Both the position numbers and the translations under genes were made by a program. Positions 50,295 through 58,249 of a stretch of 64,000 bases of DNA are shown piece by piece (position 1 is the first letter of the stretch; every line of letters starts with the position of its first letter). The stretch is taken from positions 31,931-95,930 of IMG/VR virus record IMGVR_UViG_3300027861_000016. One strand, 5' to 3'. A model generated the notes under the pieces. The model was not told the origin of the DNA, made no database searches, and saw only the letters and a program-made list of their open reading frames with translations. The stretch is from a virus.

Positions 50295-50589
50295 AGAAAG
50301 AGAAATAATAAAAGGATTCACAGAAGAAGAGATTCATGAATTGATGTATGATGATACTCTTGATTATGGCTCTGTGAAACATACCATAACATCATGTGAT
50401 GAAGAAGATGGGGGTGCTGATAACTATTTAGTGATACAAAGAAAATCAGATAAGAAATATTTTCATGCACAATTTACAGATTGGGAATACAAACCAGATG
50501 GTCATAGTGAGACTGATGATGATAATGCTGTTTTAGTAGAATTTGAAGAGTGCTTTCCTAAACAAATAACTATAACTGAATATGTGTAA
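50287..50589 (+). CDS. Small acidic hypothetical protein
   Basis: 100 aa, acidic, beta-rich with YLVIQRKSDKKYFHAQ. Several phage genes have this layout of a short TEEEIHELMYD start. It overlaps the exonuclease gene by 8 nt. Function unknown. Confidence 0.6.
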   Translation: MSKEREIIKGFTEEEIHELMYDDTLDYGSVKHTITSCDEEDGGADNYLVIQRKSDKKYFHAQFTDWEYKPDGHSETDDDNAVLVEFEECFPKQITITEYV

Positions 50590-51490
50590 AAAGAAGATTT
50601 TATTAATAGATGCCGACTATATAGCCTACAAACACAAAGCAGAAGATATTCTGGAAGAAGCTATAAAGAAAGTAGATGAACATATAGCTTGGATATTAGA
50701 GTTTAGTGATGCTGATGGATATGCTATGTTTATTAGTGAAGGTAAATATTTTAGGTTTGATCTAGCAACTAAGAAAGGAGACTTCCAAAGCTCATATAAA
50801 GCTAATAGAGGACCTTCAAAACAGCCTTGGATAAAAACTATTAAAGAGTATTTAAAGTCTAAATATAAGGCTAAAAACTGTTATGGTGCTGAAGCTGATG
50901 ATTTAGTTGTGTATTTCAAGAATCAAGATTTACGTTATTGTTATCACTCTAAAGAGCACATCTGTAATCTAGAAGAGTCTAAGCAGTATGACGGTATTAA
51001 AATAGAAGAAGTAGAAACTACAATTGTAGCCTGTGATAAAGATGTAATTGGAAATACTGTTGGTAAACATATCAACCCTAATAAAAAGAATGAAGCTGGT
51101 ATGTGGGAAACTGTTTGGATTGAGACTAATTTACGAGAGGCTAGAAATCATTTCTGGACCCAAATGATTATTGGTGATACAGTCGATGGTATTAAAGGTA
51201 TTGAAGGAAAAGGTAAAGTATTTGCTGCTAAACTATTCATGGAAGAATTAAGTGACATAGGCGAGAGAACTATAGAAGATGCTTATCGAACTGCTACATT
51301 AAATGCTTACATTGATAAATATGGAGAATCTAAAGGAATCTATGAATTTCAAAAGAATTATAGATTATTAAAGATGTTAGAAACTGATGAAGAGTGGCTT
51401 AGAGAAATTGGTTACATTCCTGTATTAGATAATGTAAACTTTATAGAAAAAGAAACCGTAAACGATGAACAATTAAAATTAGAATTTTAA
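50582..51490 (+). CDS. 5'-3' exonuclease / flap nuclease
   Basis: 302 aa. PIN-domain marks: LLIDADYIAYK, SSYKANRG, YGAEADDLV, VACDKDV and the helix-hairpin-helix segment IIGDTVDGIKGIEGKGKVFAAKL. It removes primers or flaps during replication. It precedes the ribonucleotide reductase gene by 3 nt. Confidence 0.9.
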   Translation: MCKKKILLIDADYIAYKHKAEDILEEAIKKVDEHIAWILEFSDADGYAMFISEGKYFRFDLATKKGDFQSSYKANRGPSKQPWIKTIKEYLKSKYKAKNCYGAEADDLVVYFKNQDLRYCYHSKEHICNLEESKQYDGIKIEEVETTIVACDKDVIGNTVGKHINPNKKNEAGMWETVWIETNLREARNHFWTQMIIGDTVDGIKGIEGKGKVFAAKLFMEELSDIGERTIEDAYRTATLNAYIDKYGESKGIYEFQKNYRLLKMLETDEEWLREIGYIPVLDNVNFIEKETVNDEQLKLEF

Positions 51491-51493
51491 AAT

Positions 51494-53353
51494 ATGGATA
51501 TAAATAATGAAATATTATCGGACGTAACAGTCCATATGAAATATGCTAAATATACTCCTTCTGAGGAAAGAAGAGAGACTTGGGGGGAATTAGTAGATAG
51601 GAATAAATATATGCATTTGAATAAGTTCCCAGAGCAAGTAGAAAGAATTAATTGGGCCTATCAGTTTGTATATGATAAGAAGGTTTTACCTTCAATGAGA
51701 AGTATGCAATTTGCAGGTTTAGCTTCAGAAATAAATCCAGCAAGACTATTTAATTGTAGTTTTATGGCTATGAATGACATTAAGGTCTTTCAAGAGTTAA
51801 TGTTCTTACTTTTGAGTGGATGTGGTGTTGGAATTTCGGTACAAAAACATCATGTAGAACAATTACCTGAGATACATAAACCAACAGGAGAAAGAAAGAG
51901 AAGATATGTTATCGGAGATTCTATTGTAGGATGGGCAGATGCTATTAAAGCATTAATGAAGTCTTACTTTGGAATTAAGAATATATCTTTAGAATTTGAT
52001 TATTCTGATATTAGACCTAAGGGTGCAATGCTTATTACTTCTGGGGGAAATGCACCTGGACCAGACCCATTAAGAAAATGCATTTCTAATATTAAATTGA
52101 TTTTAGATGCTAAACCTAATGGTACGAAACTATCTACTACTGAAGTATTCGATGTTGCGTGCCACGTGGCTGACGCAGTATTATCAGGAGGCATAAGACG
52201 AGCAGCATTGATTACTTTATTTACTGTCAATGATGAAAAGATGTTGAATAGTAAAGTGGGTAATTGGTGGGAACAAAATCCACAAAGAGGACGTTCTAAT
52301 AATTCTGCTGTACTTGTAAGATCTAGAATAACTGAAGATAAATTCTATGAAGTATGGGAAAGAGTAAAGAATAGTGGATCAGGAGAGCCTGGATTTTCTT
52401 TTACTAATAATCCTGAAATGGGATACAATCCGTGTCACGAAATAAGTTTACGAGACATGCAATTCTGTAATCTAACAGAAATAAATGTTTCAGATGTCGA
52501 TACACAAGAAGAATTTAATAATAGAGCTAAAGCAGCTACTATATTAGGTACTTTACAAGCAGCCTATACAAACTTTCATTATCTAAGAGACGATTGGAAG
52601 AGGAATACTGAGAAAGATGCTTTATTAGGTGTGAGTATGACAGGTGTAGCTTCTATGAATATTTTTAATTTAGATGTAAAAGAAGCAGCTTTAATCACGG
52701 TTAAAGAGAATGAAGTACTAGCAGACGAATTGGGAATTAACAGAGCTAAAAGGATTACTACCTTAAAACCAGCAGGTACAACCTCTTTAGTCTTTGGGAC
52801 TAGTTCGGGTGTACATGCTTGGCATGATGAGTATTATATTAGAAGAATCAGAGTTAATAAGGCCGAAGCAATTTATTCTTATTTAGCTATATATCATCCT
52901 GAGCTAATAGAGGACGATGTATCAGCTCCAGATACAACAGCAGTAATCCAAGTACCTCAAAAAGCACCGGAGAATGCTGTAACAAGAAAAGAAAGTGCTA
53001 TTGATTTATTAGAAAGAGTTAAAACTGTTACTACCGATTGGGTAAATGTTGGCTACAAAGATGGATATAATCAACATAACGTTTCTTGTACAGCCTCTAT
53101 AAAAAATGATGAGTGGGATGAAGTAGGTGAATGGATGTGGGAAAATAGAGAGGTTTATAGCGGAATATCTGTATTACCTTATTCAGACCATACTTACAAA
53201 CAGGCTCCTTTTGAATCTTGTACTAAAGAGGAGTATGAAGAATTATCTAAATCTCTAGTTAATATAGACTTAACTAAAGTGATAGAAACTTCTGACAATA
53301 CAAATCTTAATGAGCAAGCAGCTTGTAGTGGTGGAAAAGGTTGTGAAATATGA
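51494..53353 (+). CDS. nrdJ: Class II (B12-dependent) ribonucleotide reductase
   Basis: 619 aa. KVLPSMRSMQFAG, NPARLFNCSF and LLLSGCGVGISVQ match the monomeric adenosylcobalamin-dependent RTPR type; GGIRRAALI and MQFCNLTEINVSD hold the thiyl-radical Cys and the catalytic Glu. The C-terminal ACSGGKGCEI (C611 and C617) is the swinging redox pair. It makes dNTPs from ribonucleotides and needs cobalamin from the host, independent of oxygen. Suits an anaerobic gut host. Shorter than cellular RTPR at about 740 aa. Confidence 0.93.
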   Translation: MDINNEILSDVTVHMKYAKYTPSEERRETWGELVDRNKYMHLNKFPEQVERINWAYQFVYDKKVLPSMRSMQFAGLASEINPARLFNCSFMAMNDIKVFQELMFLLLSGCGVGISVQKHHVEQLPEIHKPTGERKRRYVIGDSIVGWADAIKALMKSYFGIKNISLEFDYSDIRPKGAMLITSGGNAPGPDPLRKCISNIKLILDAKPNGTKLSTTEVFDVACHVADAVLSGGIRRAALITLFTVNDEKMLNSKVGNWWEQNPQRGRSNNSAVLVRSRITEDKFYEVWERVKNSGSGEPGFSFTNNPEMGYNPCHEISLRDMQFCNLTEINVSDVDTQEEFNNRAKAATILGTLQAAYTNFHYLRDDWKRNTEKDALLGVSMTGVASMNIFNLDVKEAALITVKENEVLADELGINRAKRITTLKPAGTTSLVFGTSSGVHAWHDEYYIRRIRVNKAEAIYSYLAIYHPELIEDDVSAPDTTAVIQVPQKAPENAVTRKESAIDLLERVKTVTTDWVNVGYKDGYNQHNVSCTASIKNDEWDEVGEWMWENREVYSGISVLPYSDHTYKQAPFESCTKEEYEELSKSLVNIDLTKVIETSDNTNLNEQAACSGGKGCEI

Positions 53354-53511
53354 CAACACTAACATTATTACTAATAATATGTCTTATATTTGGGTTTATA
53401 GAATATATAAATCCAAATATAGACCCTACAAGAGAGGGAGTTTACTATTTATATTATACAATTAACAATAAAAGAAAAACAATTAGAATATGGAAAAAGA
53501 GAGTAAATTAG
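53350..53511 (+). CDS. 53-aa membrane protein
   Basis: ATG at 53350 overlaps the NrdJ stop (ATGA). One N-terminal membrane helix (TLLLIICLIFGFIEYI) and a basic C-terminus (KRKTIRIWKKRVN). Overlaps the next gene by 22 nt. Function unknown. Confidence 0.55.
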   Translation: MTTLTLLLIICLIFGFIEYINPNIDPTREGVYYLYYTINNKRKTIRIWKKRVN

Positions 53512-54308
53512 TTTTAAAAGAAACAGGAAAAGAAGTAAAATTAGGTAGTAAATTACATGTAAATGGAGTAAGAGTTAATTTAACTAAAACATTTGTAAAA
53601 GAGAATAGTAGTTTATTTGAAGAAGTAGATAGTAAACAAGAATTATTAGCAGAAGCTAAGAAGAAATTTCCTATTGGGACTATCTACTTATCCCCCTTAG
53701 GTAATTTTAAAAGAGTAGTTGTTGGTAATTCACATATAACATCTAATGGAGATGTAGCTGATGGAGGGTATATTATATATAATAAAGATAAGGATAAATG
53801 GGCAACACCTATATTACCCTTATTCAAATCTGTTGATGGAGTAGATGTGTATGAAGGGGATGAATATTGGTTTATTCAGACTAAAATATATATAGACCGT
53901 GAAAAAGGTATACACTCTTTAGAACCTTGGGAAATATTTCATTCTTCGAAAGGAGTATATACAGGGAACACAGATATCAAAAGATTTAGTGAAAGATCAG
54001 AAGCAGAAGCTTGGTTAGAAGATAATAAACCTGAAAAGACTTTAGCTGATTATGAATTACCTTTACTAACTCATACAACACCTTTATATGTTGAGATGAA
54101 AGTTAAAGAGCCTAAATTATATTGGTATAAAGTTATGTTACTAATACAAGAAGATTTAGGTAAGGGTGAATACTTTGTTTTAAAATGTCAAACTGTAGAA
54201 ATGTATGATGCTAAATTTTCAGGTATTACAGATATAGGATTCAAATCCAGTGAAATAGCTTGGAAAGTAATCGAATTAATGGGAGATAAATTAGAATTAT
54301 TCAAATAA
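53490..54308 (+). CDS. Modular hypothetical protein
   Basis: 272 aa. Residues 50-90 (AKKKFPIGTIYLSPLG) share the module of the 393-aa protein at 29869. A second part (YWFIQTKIYIDREKGI) and a helical SEAEAWLEDNKPEKTLADYE segment follow. A mosaic of small domains; function unknown. Confidence 0.6.
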   Translation: MEKESKLVLKETGKEVKLGSKLHVNGVRVNLTKTFVKENSSLFEEVDSKQELLAEAKKKFPIGTIYLSPLGNFKRVVVGNSHITSNGDVADGGYIIYNKDKDKWATPILPLFKSVDGVDVYEGDEYWFIQTKIYIDREKGIHSLEPWEIFHSSKGVYTGNTDIKRFSERSEAEAWLEDNKPEKTLADYELPLLTHTTPLYVEMKVKEPKLYWYKVMLLIQEDLGKGEYFVLKCQTVEMYDAKFSGITDIGFKSSEIAWKVIELMGDKLELFK

Positions 54309-54314
54309 ACTAAA

Positions 54315-54345
54315 TAGGGCTTCTTAATTGAAGTCCTATATTTAA
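54315..54345 (+). terminator. Weak intrinsic terminator
   Basis: ATAGGGCTTC pairs with GAAGTCCTAT except one wobble-type pair, followed by ATTTAATT. Weak T tract. Confidence 0.5.
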
Positions 54346-54361
54346 TTACTAAAAATAGAGT

Positions 54362-54979
54362 ATGAAGATAGAAGTAACACCCTTTTGTGATTTATCTGCA
54401 ATGTGGTCTAAAGTACTAAGAGACTCCAGAAGAACAGTAGGTAAAGATGATTTATTAAAAGAACCTAGTCAAAATTTTAAGAATTCTATTATGAGAAGTA
54501 GACATTCTCCTATTAGAAAACTAAAGTTTGAAATCTTTATAGAAGAAGTACCTGCATTTGTATCCCAACAGTTTAGTAGACATCATATAGCATTAGCTTC
54601 AGATCCTACATCTAGTTTTGCAGAACCCATACATCCTACAGATGTAGAGCATTTTGTTCAGACATCAAGAGCTGACAGGACAGGAATAAAAAGAAGTGAA
54701 AGAAAGCAAACGGATATGGTTTCCTATAACTTTGAGGCAAATGCTCAAGGATTGTTAGATGCTTCTAAAAAAAGATTATGTTTAGCGTCTGATCCACAGG
54801 CTGTAAAGTATTGGTCTGAAGTTAAAATACAATTAGCCAAAATATGTCCAGAAGTAGCTGTAAAAATGCAACCAGAATGTGTATGTGTTGGTTTTTGCCC
54901 AGAAGATCCCAATTTAGTGAAATGTAGATATACTAAAACTAAACAATATGAAAAATTAAGAGAGGAGTATATACGCTAA
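54362..54979 (+). CDS. thyX: ThyX-like flavin-dependent thymidylate synthase
   Basis: 205 aa. The pattern of ThyX is present: RHSPIRKLKFEIFIEE, then SQQFSRHHIALASDP, where RHH stands for the RHR of the signature and a Ser follows. Later VQTSRADR, NFEANAQGLLDASKKRL and YWSEVKIQLAKICP match the flavin/dUMP-binding core. It makes dTMP from dUMP, supplied by Dut next door. The signature is imperfect, so the exact subfamily is unclear. It overlaps dut by 1 nt. Confidence 0.72.
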   Translation: MKIEVTPFCDLSAMWSKVLRDSRRTVGKDDLLKEPSQNFKNSIMRSRHSPIRKLKFEIFIEEVPAFVSQQFSRHHIALASDPTSSFAEPIHPTDVEHFVQTSRADRTGIKRSERKQTDMVSYNFEANAQGLLDASKKRLCLASDPQAVKYWSEVKIQLAKICPEVAVKMQPECVCVGFCPEDPNLVKCRYTKTKQYEKLREEYIR

Positions 54980-55488
54980 TGAAGAAAAAGATAAAGATTA
55001 AGAATGACAAATTACCTATAGAAACTCATGGTAATTGGTATGATCTAAAAGCTACTGAAACTACTATATTAAAAGCTCCTCATTTAGAGGAGAGTGGTAG
55101 GATAGTATTTAATAATGCTTTATTGAAATTGAATCTATCAATTGATTTACCTAAATGGTATGAGATACATATAGAACCAAGATCAAGTGCTTTTAAAGAG
55201 TTCGGGATTATGATGGTCAATTCAGGAAAAGGAGTAGTTGATGGTCCTGATAATGATACTAAAGGATATATAGGTGATGGAGATGTTGTAAGATTTCATG
55301 CATTACCTTTTAGGAATCTAACAGTTATTAGAGGTGATAGAATTGCACAGTTTAAAATAGTTTTAAATCAAAAAGCTCCTTGGTGGGTTAAAATGAGAGA
55401 TTTATTTTATTCTGGTTTTGAATTTGAAGTAGTAGATATACTACATAATAAAAATAGAGGAGGACACGGTACAAGTGGTAGAAATTGA
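54979..55488 (+). CDS. dut: dUTPase
   Basis: 169 aa, trimeric dUTPase type. Motif 2 IEPRSSAF, motif 3 GVVDGPDNDTKGYIGD, motif 4 RGDRIAQF and the C-terminal motif 5 RGGHGTSGR are all present. It hydrolyses dUTP to dUMP, preventing uracil incorporation and feeding ThyX. A 30-residue insertion near the C-terminus (KAPWWVKMRDLFYSGF) is unusual. Confidence 0.93.
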   Translation: MKKKIKIKNDKLPIETHGNWYDLKATETTILKAPHLEESGRIVFNNALLKLNLSIDLPKWYEIHIEPRSSAFKEFGIMMVNSGKGVVDGPDNDTKGYIGDGDVVRFHALPFRNLTVIRGDRIAQFKIVLNQKAPWWVKMRDLFYSGFEFEVVDILHNKNRGGHGTSGRN

Positions 55489-55684
55489 GATTAAAGGAGA
55501 ACTAAGAAACCCTGATGATATATTTGATAATTGTACAGACACTATAGAATGTATTAAAGTAGCTCAAAAGAATGCTATAGAAGTATTCTCAAAGAGTTTA
55601 CCTCATACTAAGTGGAATGACATTGATGCTAATAACAGGGAGAAACTACAGTTAAAAATGAATAAACTAATAGATGAATCATGA
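55475..55684 (+). CDS. Small hypothetical protein
   Basis: 69 aa, starting at GTG at 55475 with GAGGAGG about 10 nt upstream in the dut 3' end. Acidic, helical C-terminus. Overlaps the DUF3310-type gene by 4 nt. Function unknown. Confidence 0.6.
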   Translation: MVEIEIKGELRNPDDIFDNCTDTIECIKVAQKNAIEVFSKSLPHTKWNDIDANNREKLQLKMNKLIDES

Positions 55685-55896
55685 GTGAAACATTAGATAA
55701 ACAGATAGGAGGAGACCATTATAAAAAGGGAGGAATACAACCTATAGAATATATTACTTCCAATGACTTAGGTTTTTGTGAAGGTAATGTGGTTAAATAT
55801 ATCAGTAGACATGAAAAGAAGAATGGCTTAGAAGATTTAGAAAAAGCCAAACATTACATTGAGTTATTAATAGATTTAAAATATAAAAACAAATAG
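55681..55896 (+). CDS. DUF3310 / SaV-like small protein
   Basis: 71 aa. QIGGDHYKKGGIQPIEYI, then GNVVKYISRHEKKNG and EDLEKAKHYIELL match the small phage nucleotide-kinase-like domain DUF3310. Its role is not established; it sits within the nucleotide-metabolism cluster. Confidence 0.85.
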   Translation: MSETLDKQIGGDHYKKGGIQPIEYITSNDLGFCEGNVVKYISRHEKKNGLEDLEKAKHYIELLIDLKYKNK

Positions 55897-55899
55897 AAT

Positions 55900-56274
55900 A
55901 TGTATTTCGATATTAAAATAAGACAAGTAGTAGATGATAAAGCTAAAGTAAATCCTTATATCATACAATGTGATATAATAGAAGAAGTATTTACTATATT
56001 AGCAGCCCATGAAGATTTTAAAGATATTGAGTATACAGTAGTACATCTGAGTGAGGCTAAGTATATTAGTGATTATGTTGCTGAAGAATGTGGCTATTAT
56101 TGGAAAGTAGAGCTAGTTTTTGAAACTATAGATGGAAAAGACAATAAAGAGCTTTATGTAGTTGAAGGTGAACATATGAATAAAGTCAGAGATAAATTAA
56201 TTGAATCTGTTGAAGGATGTAGTATCGAAAACTTTAAAAAACATGATGAGTTAAAAATACTTGAGATTATTTAA
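55900..56274 (+). CDS. Hypothetical protein, last plus-strand gene
   Basis: 124 aa, alpha/beta and acidic (RQVVDDKAKVNPYIIQCD). Starts 3 nt after the DUF3310-type gene and ends just before the convergent terminator. Function unknown. Confidence 0.65.
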   Translation: MYFDIKIRQVVDDKAKVNPYIIQCDIIEEVFTILAAHEDFKDIEYTVVHLSEAKYISDYVAEECGYYWKVELVFETIDGKDNKELYVVEGEHMNKVRDKLIESVEGCSIENFKKHDELKILEII

Positions 56275-56276
56275 AA

Positions 56277-56312
56277 ACAAAGGGAGGGCTAACGCCTTCC
56301 CTTTTTAATGTT
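56277..56312. terminator. Bidirectional terminator at the convergent junction
   Basis: AAAGGGA-GGGC pairs with GCC-TTCCCTT around CTAAC, with A residues before and T residues after, so it works on both strands. It ends the plus block and the minus-strand fibre gene at 56318. Confidence 0.85.
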
Positions 56313-56317
56313 CTCGA

Positions 56318-57637
56318 TTACTTTTTAACATTTAAACTATAAGGCTCGAAGTATAAAGTAGAGCCATCACTCATTTTAATCCAGTTTGTAATAGTAACTC
56401 TTTGGTGATCTTCTCCTGAGTCTTGCAAAGCATTTTCCATATCAAGATTAAATTGTGCTTGACTAATACTTCCCATCTCTCCATCACCTTTTAGATCGTA
56501 TTCTGTAGAACTCCAACCATAAGAAGTCAGATTATCATATCCTATAAATGGGTTAGCTGTATCCATGAAATCCATAGCATCTGAACCATATCCTGCAATA
56601 TCCTGCATAACAGTTAATCCTAGATTAGTAGCCCATGTACCATTTGTGATTGTCTTAGTAAGTAAAGAATGGAAGTTAGCATTGGATGTTTCTCCTCCAC
56701 TACCTTTAGCTGGATATACAATTGTTTTAAAGAAATCAAACTGAGAAGAAGATGCTATAAATGCTGCATAATCTGTTTGATATAAACTTGTAGGAGATTG
56801 ACTCAATACACTACTTCCTATATAGTAAATAGGATCAGCTTCATCTTCAAAGATTACAAACATACATTTCTTATTTGTAACAGTTCCTATCTCTACACTT
56901 GTTGTTACAACACCTTCATTACTAGTGATTCTATCTGCTGTTTTCCAATTACTTTCTATATATTCTTTAGGAAATAAAACAAATCTTTCTTGGATATTTT
57001 GAGATAGATATTCAGAAGCATCTCTTAGATTACTATTTACTACCCCTGTAGATATCTCTAACATTCTTCCTTGATAGTTAGGATTATCATTTCTATACGA
57101 TGCGAACCAAGAAGTAATTCTTTCTTTAGCACTTGTTAAAGATGGGCCTATAAAAGAAGTTGTATCATATACAACAACAACGTCTGTATCAATAGGTATA
57201 TCATAAGATAAATCTACACCTCCTTCAACAGGAATAACACTTGTAATATCTGCTGATATTTTATATTTATTTTTAGTTGTAACTGTTGGATCTATTTCAA
57301 CTATAATATCTCCTTCACCAACTACTTCTGGTAATTGAGAAGGTTGAACAACCCTGGCTATATTATCTGATTTAACAACTCCGACTTTAGCTTGTTCATC
57401 TGTAGCTAATACAACAAAACCTTGCTTCTCAGATAATGGTTTAGAAGGATCATCTTCATAAGCTTTATCTGTTACTTCCCCTTTAAATCCTATACCTTCA
57501 AATAGATTTCTAAAAGCTGTTTCATCTGGTCTATCATCTGTTAAAAATCTACTACCTCTCTTTAAAGGTGAAGATGTCTTTTGGAAATACCAATCCTTTG
57601 ACTTGATAGCTCCCTTTACTAATTTATTTCTACTCAT
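56318..57637 (-). CDS. Virion fibre/spike-type protein
   Basis: 439 aa. An N-terminal virion-anchoring-like part (residues 1-60, GRFLTDDRPDETAF-like RGSRFLTDDRPDETAFR) is followed by beta-rich domains with VVVLATDEQAKV and VVVYDTTSFIGPSL, and a C-terminal YGWSSTEYDLKGDGEMGS part. The overlap with the glycosyltransferase gene (4 nt) and position in the fibre cluster suggest a receptor-binding or fibre component. No enzymatic motif is seen. Confidence 0.6.
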   Translation of the reverse strand: MSRNKLVKGAIKSKDWYFQKTSSPLKRGSRFLTDDRPDETAFRNLFEGIGFKGEVTDKAYEDDPSKPLSEKQGFVVLATDEQAKVGVVKSDNIARVVQPSQLPEVVGEGDIIVEIDPTVTTKNKYKISADITSVIPVEGGVDLSYDIPIDTDVVVVYDTTSFIGPSLTSAKERITSWFASYRNDNPNYQGRMLEISTGVVNSNLRDASEYLSQNIQERFVLFPKEYIESNWKTADRITSNEGVVTTSVEIGTVTNKKCMFVIFEDEADPIYYIGSSVLSQSPTSLYQTDYAAFIASSSQFDFFKTIVYPAKGSGGETSNANFHSLLTKTITNGTWATNLGLTVMQDIAGYGSDAMDFMDTANPFIGYDNLTSYGWSSTEYDLKGDGEMGSISQAQFNLDMENALQDSGEDHQRVTITNWIKMSDGSTLYFEPYSLNVKK

Positions 57638-58248
57638 CGTATTATGTATTTAACTTTGCGTTTTCTAATATTTGAAAAATCTTTCTTTTGATAACATACT
57701 GTATTATTCATCTTATAGCATTTACCTTTTGTTTGAAAAGTATCTATTGTAATATGATCTATAGGTCTATCCATCTTTTCAATCTCTTCTATATATTCAT
57801 CATAACAATTACTATTGATAGCGTACGCATGACAACAGAAACTATTGGTTAATTTGGACCATGAGTTATTATATTTCTTAACTCTTTCCTTATCTATAGT
57901 TCCAAAGTGTAACATATCCCATTCATCGCTTTTTAACCACTTCAACCTGTCCAACATTCTAGAAGCATTTACTGTAAACTCTATATCGTCTTCAAATATT
58001 AGAATACTTTTGTAATTATTCTTCTTAGCATCCTCTAATATCTTTAATGTAGTCAGAGCTAATGCAGCAGAATTCTTATTCCACATATCAGCTCTTTTTA
58101 CAAAGTCTATCTCTTCTACATCTCCATCTATAGCTTTTACAACTTCATAAGTAACACCTATAGATTGAAGCTGTTCAGCTACAGCTTCTAATCTATCAGG
58201 TCTCCTTTCTAGGTTTATGAGGTATATATGTTCAAATTGATTGCGCAT
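57634..58248 (-). CDS. GT25-type glycosyltransferase (LPS galactosyltransferase-like)
   Basis: 204 aa. IYLINLERRPDRLE, then ILIFEDDIEF with the DxD-type metal site, and HAYAINSNCYDE match glycosyltransferase family 25. It could decorate a virion fibre with sugar or alter host surface glycans. It sits between two fibre-type genes and overlaps the 439-aa gene by 4 nt, so it is translated with virion genes. Acceptor unknown. Confidence 0.85.
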   Translation of the reverse strand: MRNQFEHIYLINLERRPDRLEAVAEQLQSIGVTYEVVKAIDGDVEEIDFVKRADMWNKNSAALALTTLKILEDAKKNNYKSILIFEDDIEFTVNASRMLDRLKWLKSDEWDMLHFGTIDKERVKKYNNSWSKLTNSFCCHAYAINSNCYDEYIEEIEKMDRPIDHITIDTFQTKGKCYKMNNTVCYQKKDFSNIRKRKVKYIIR

Positions 58249-58249
58249 A

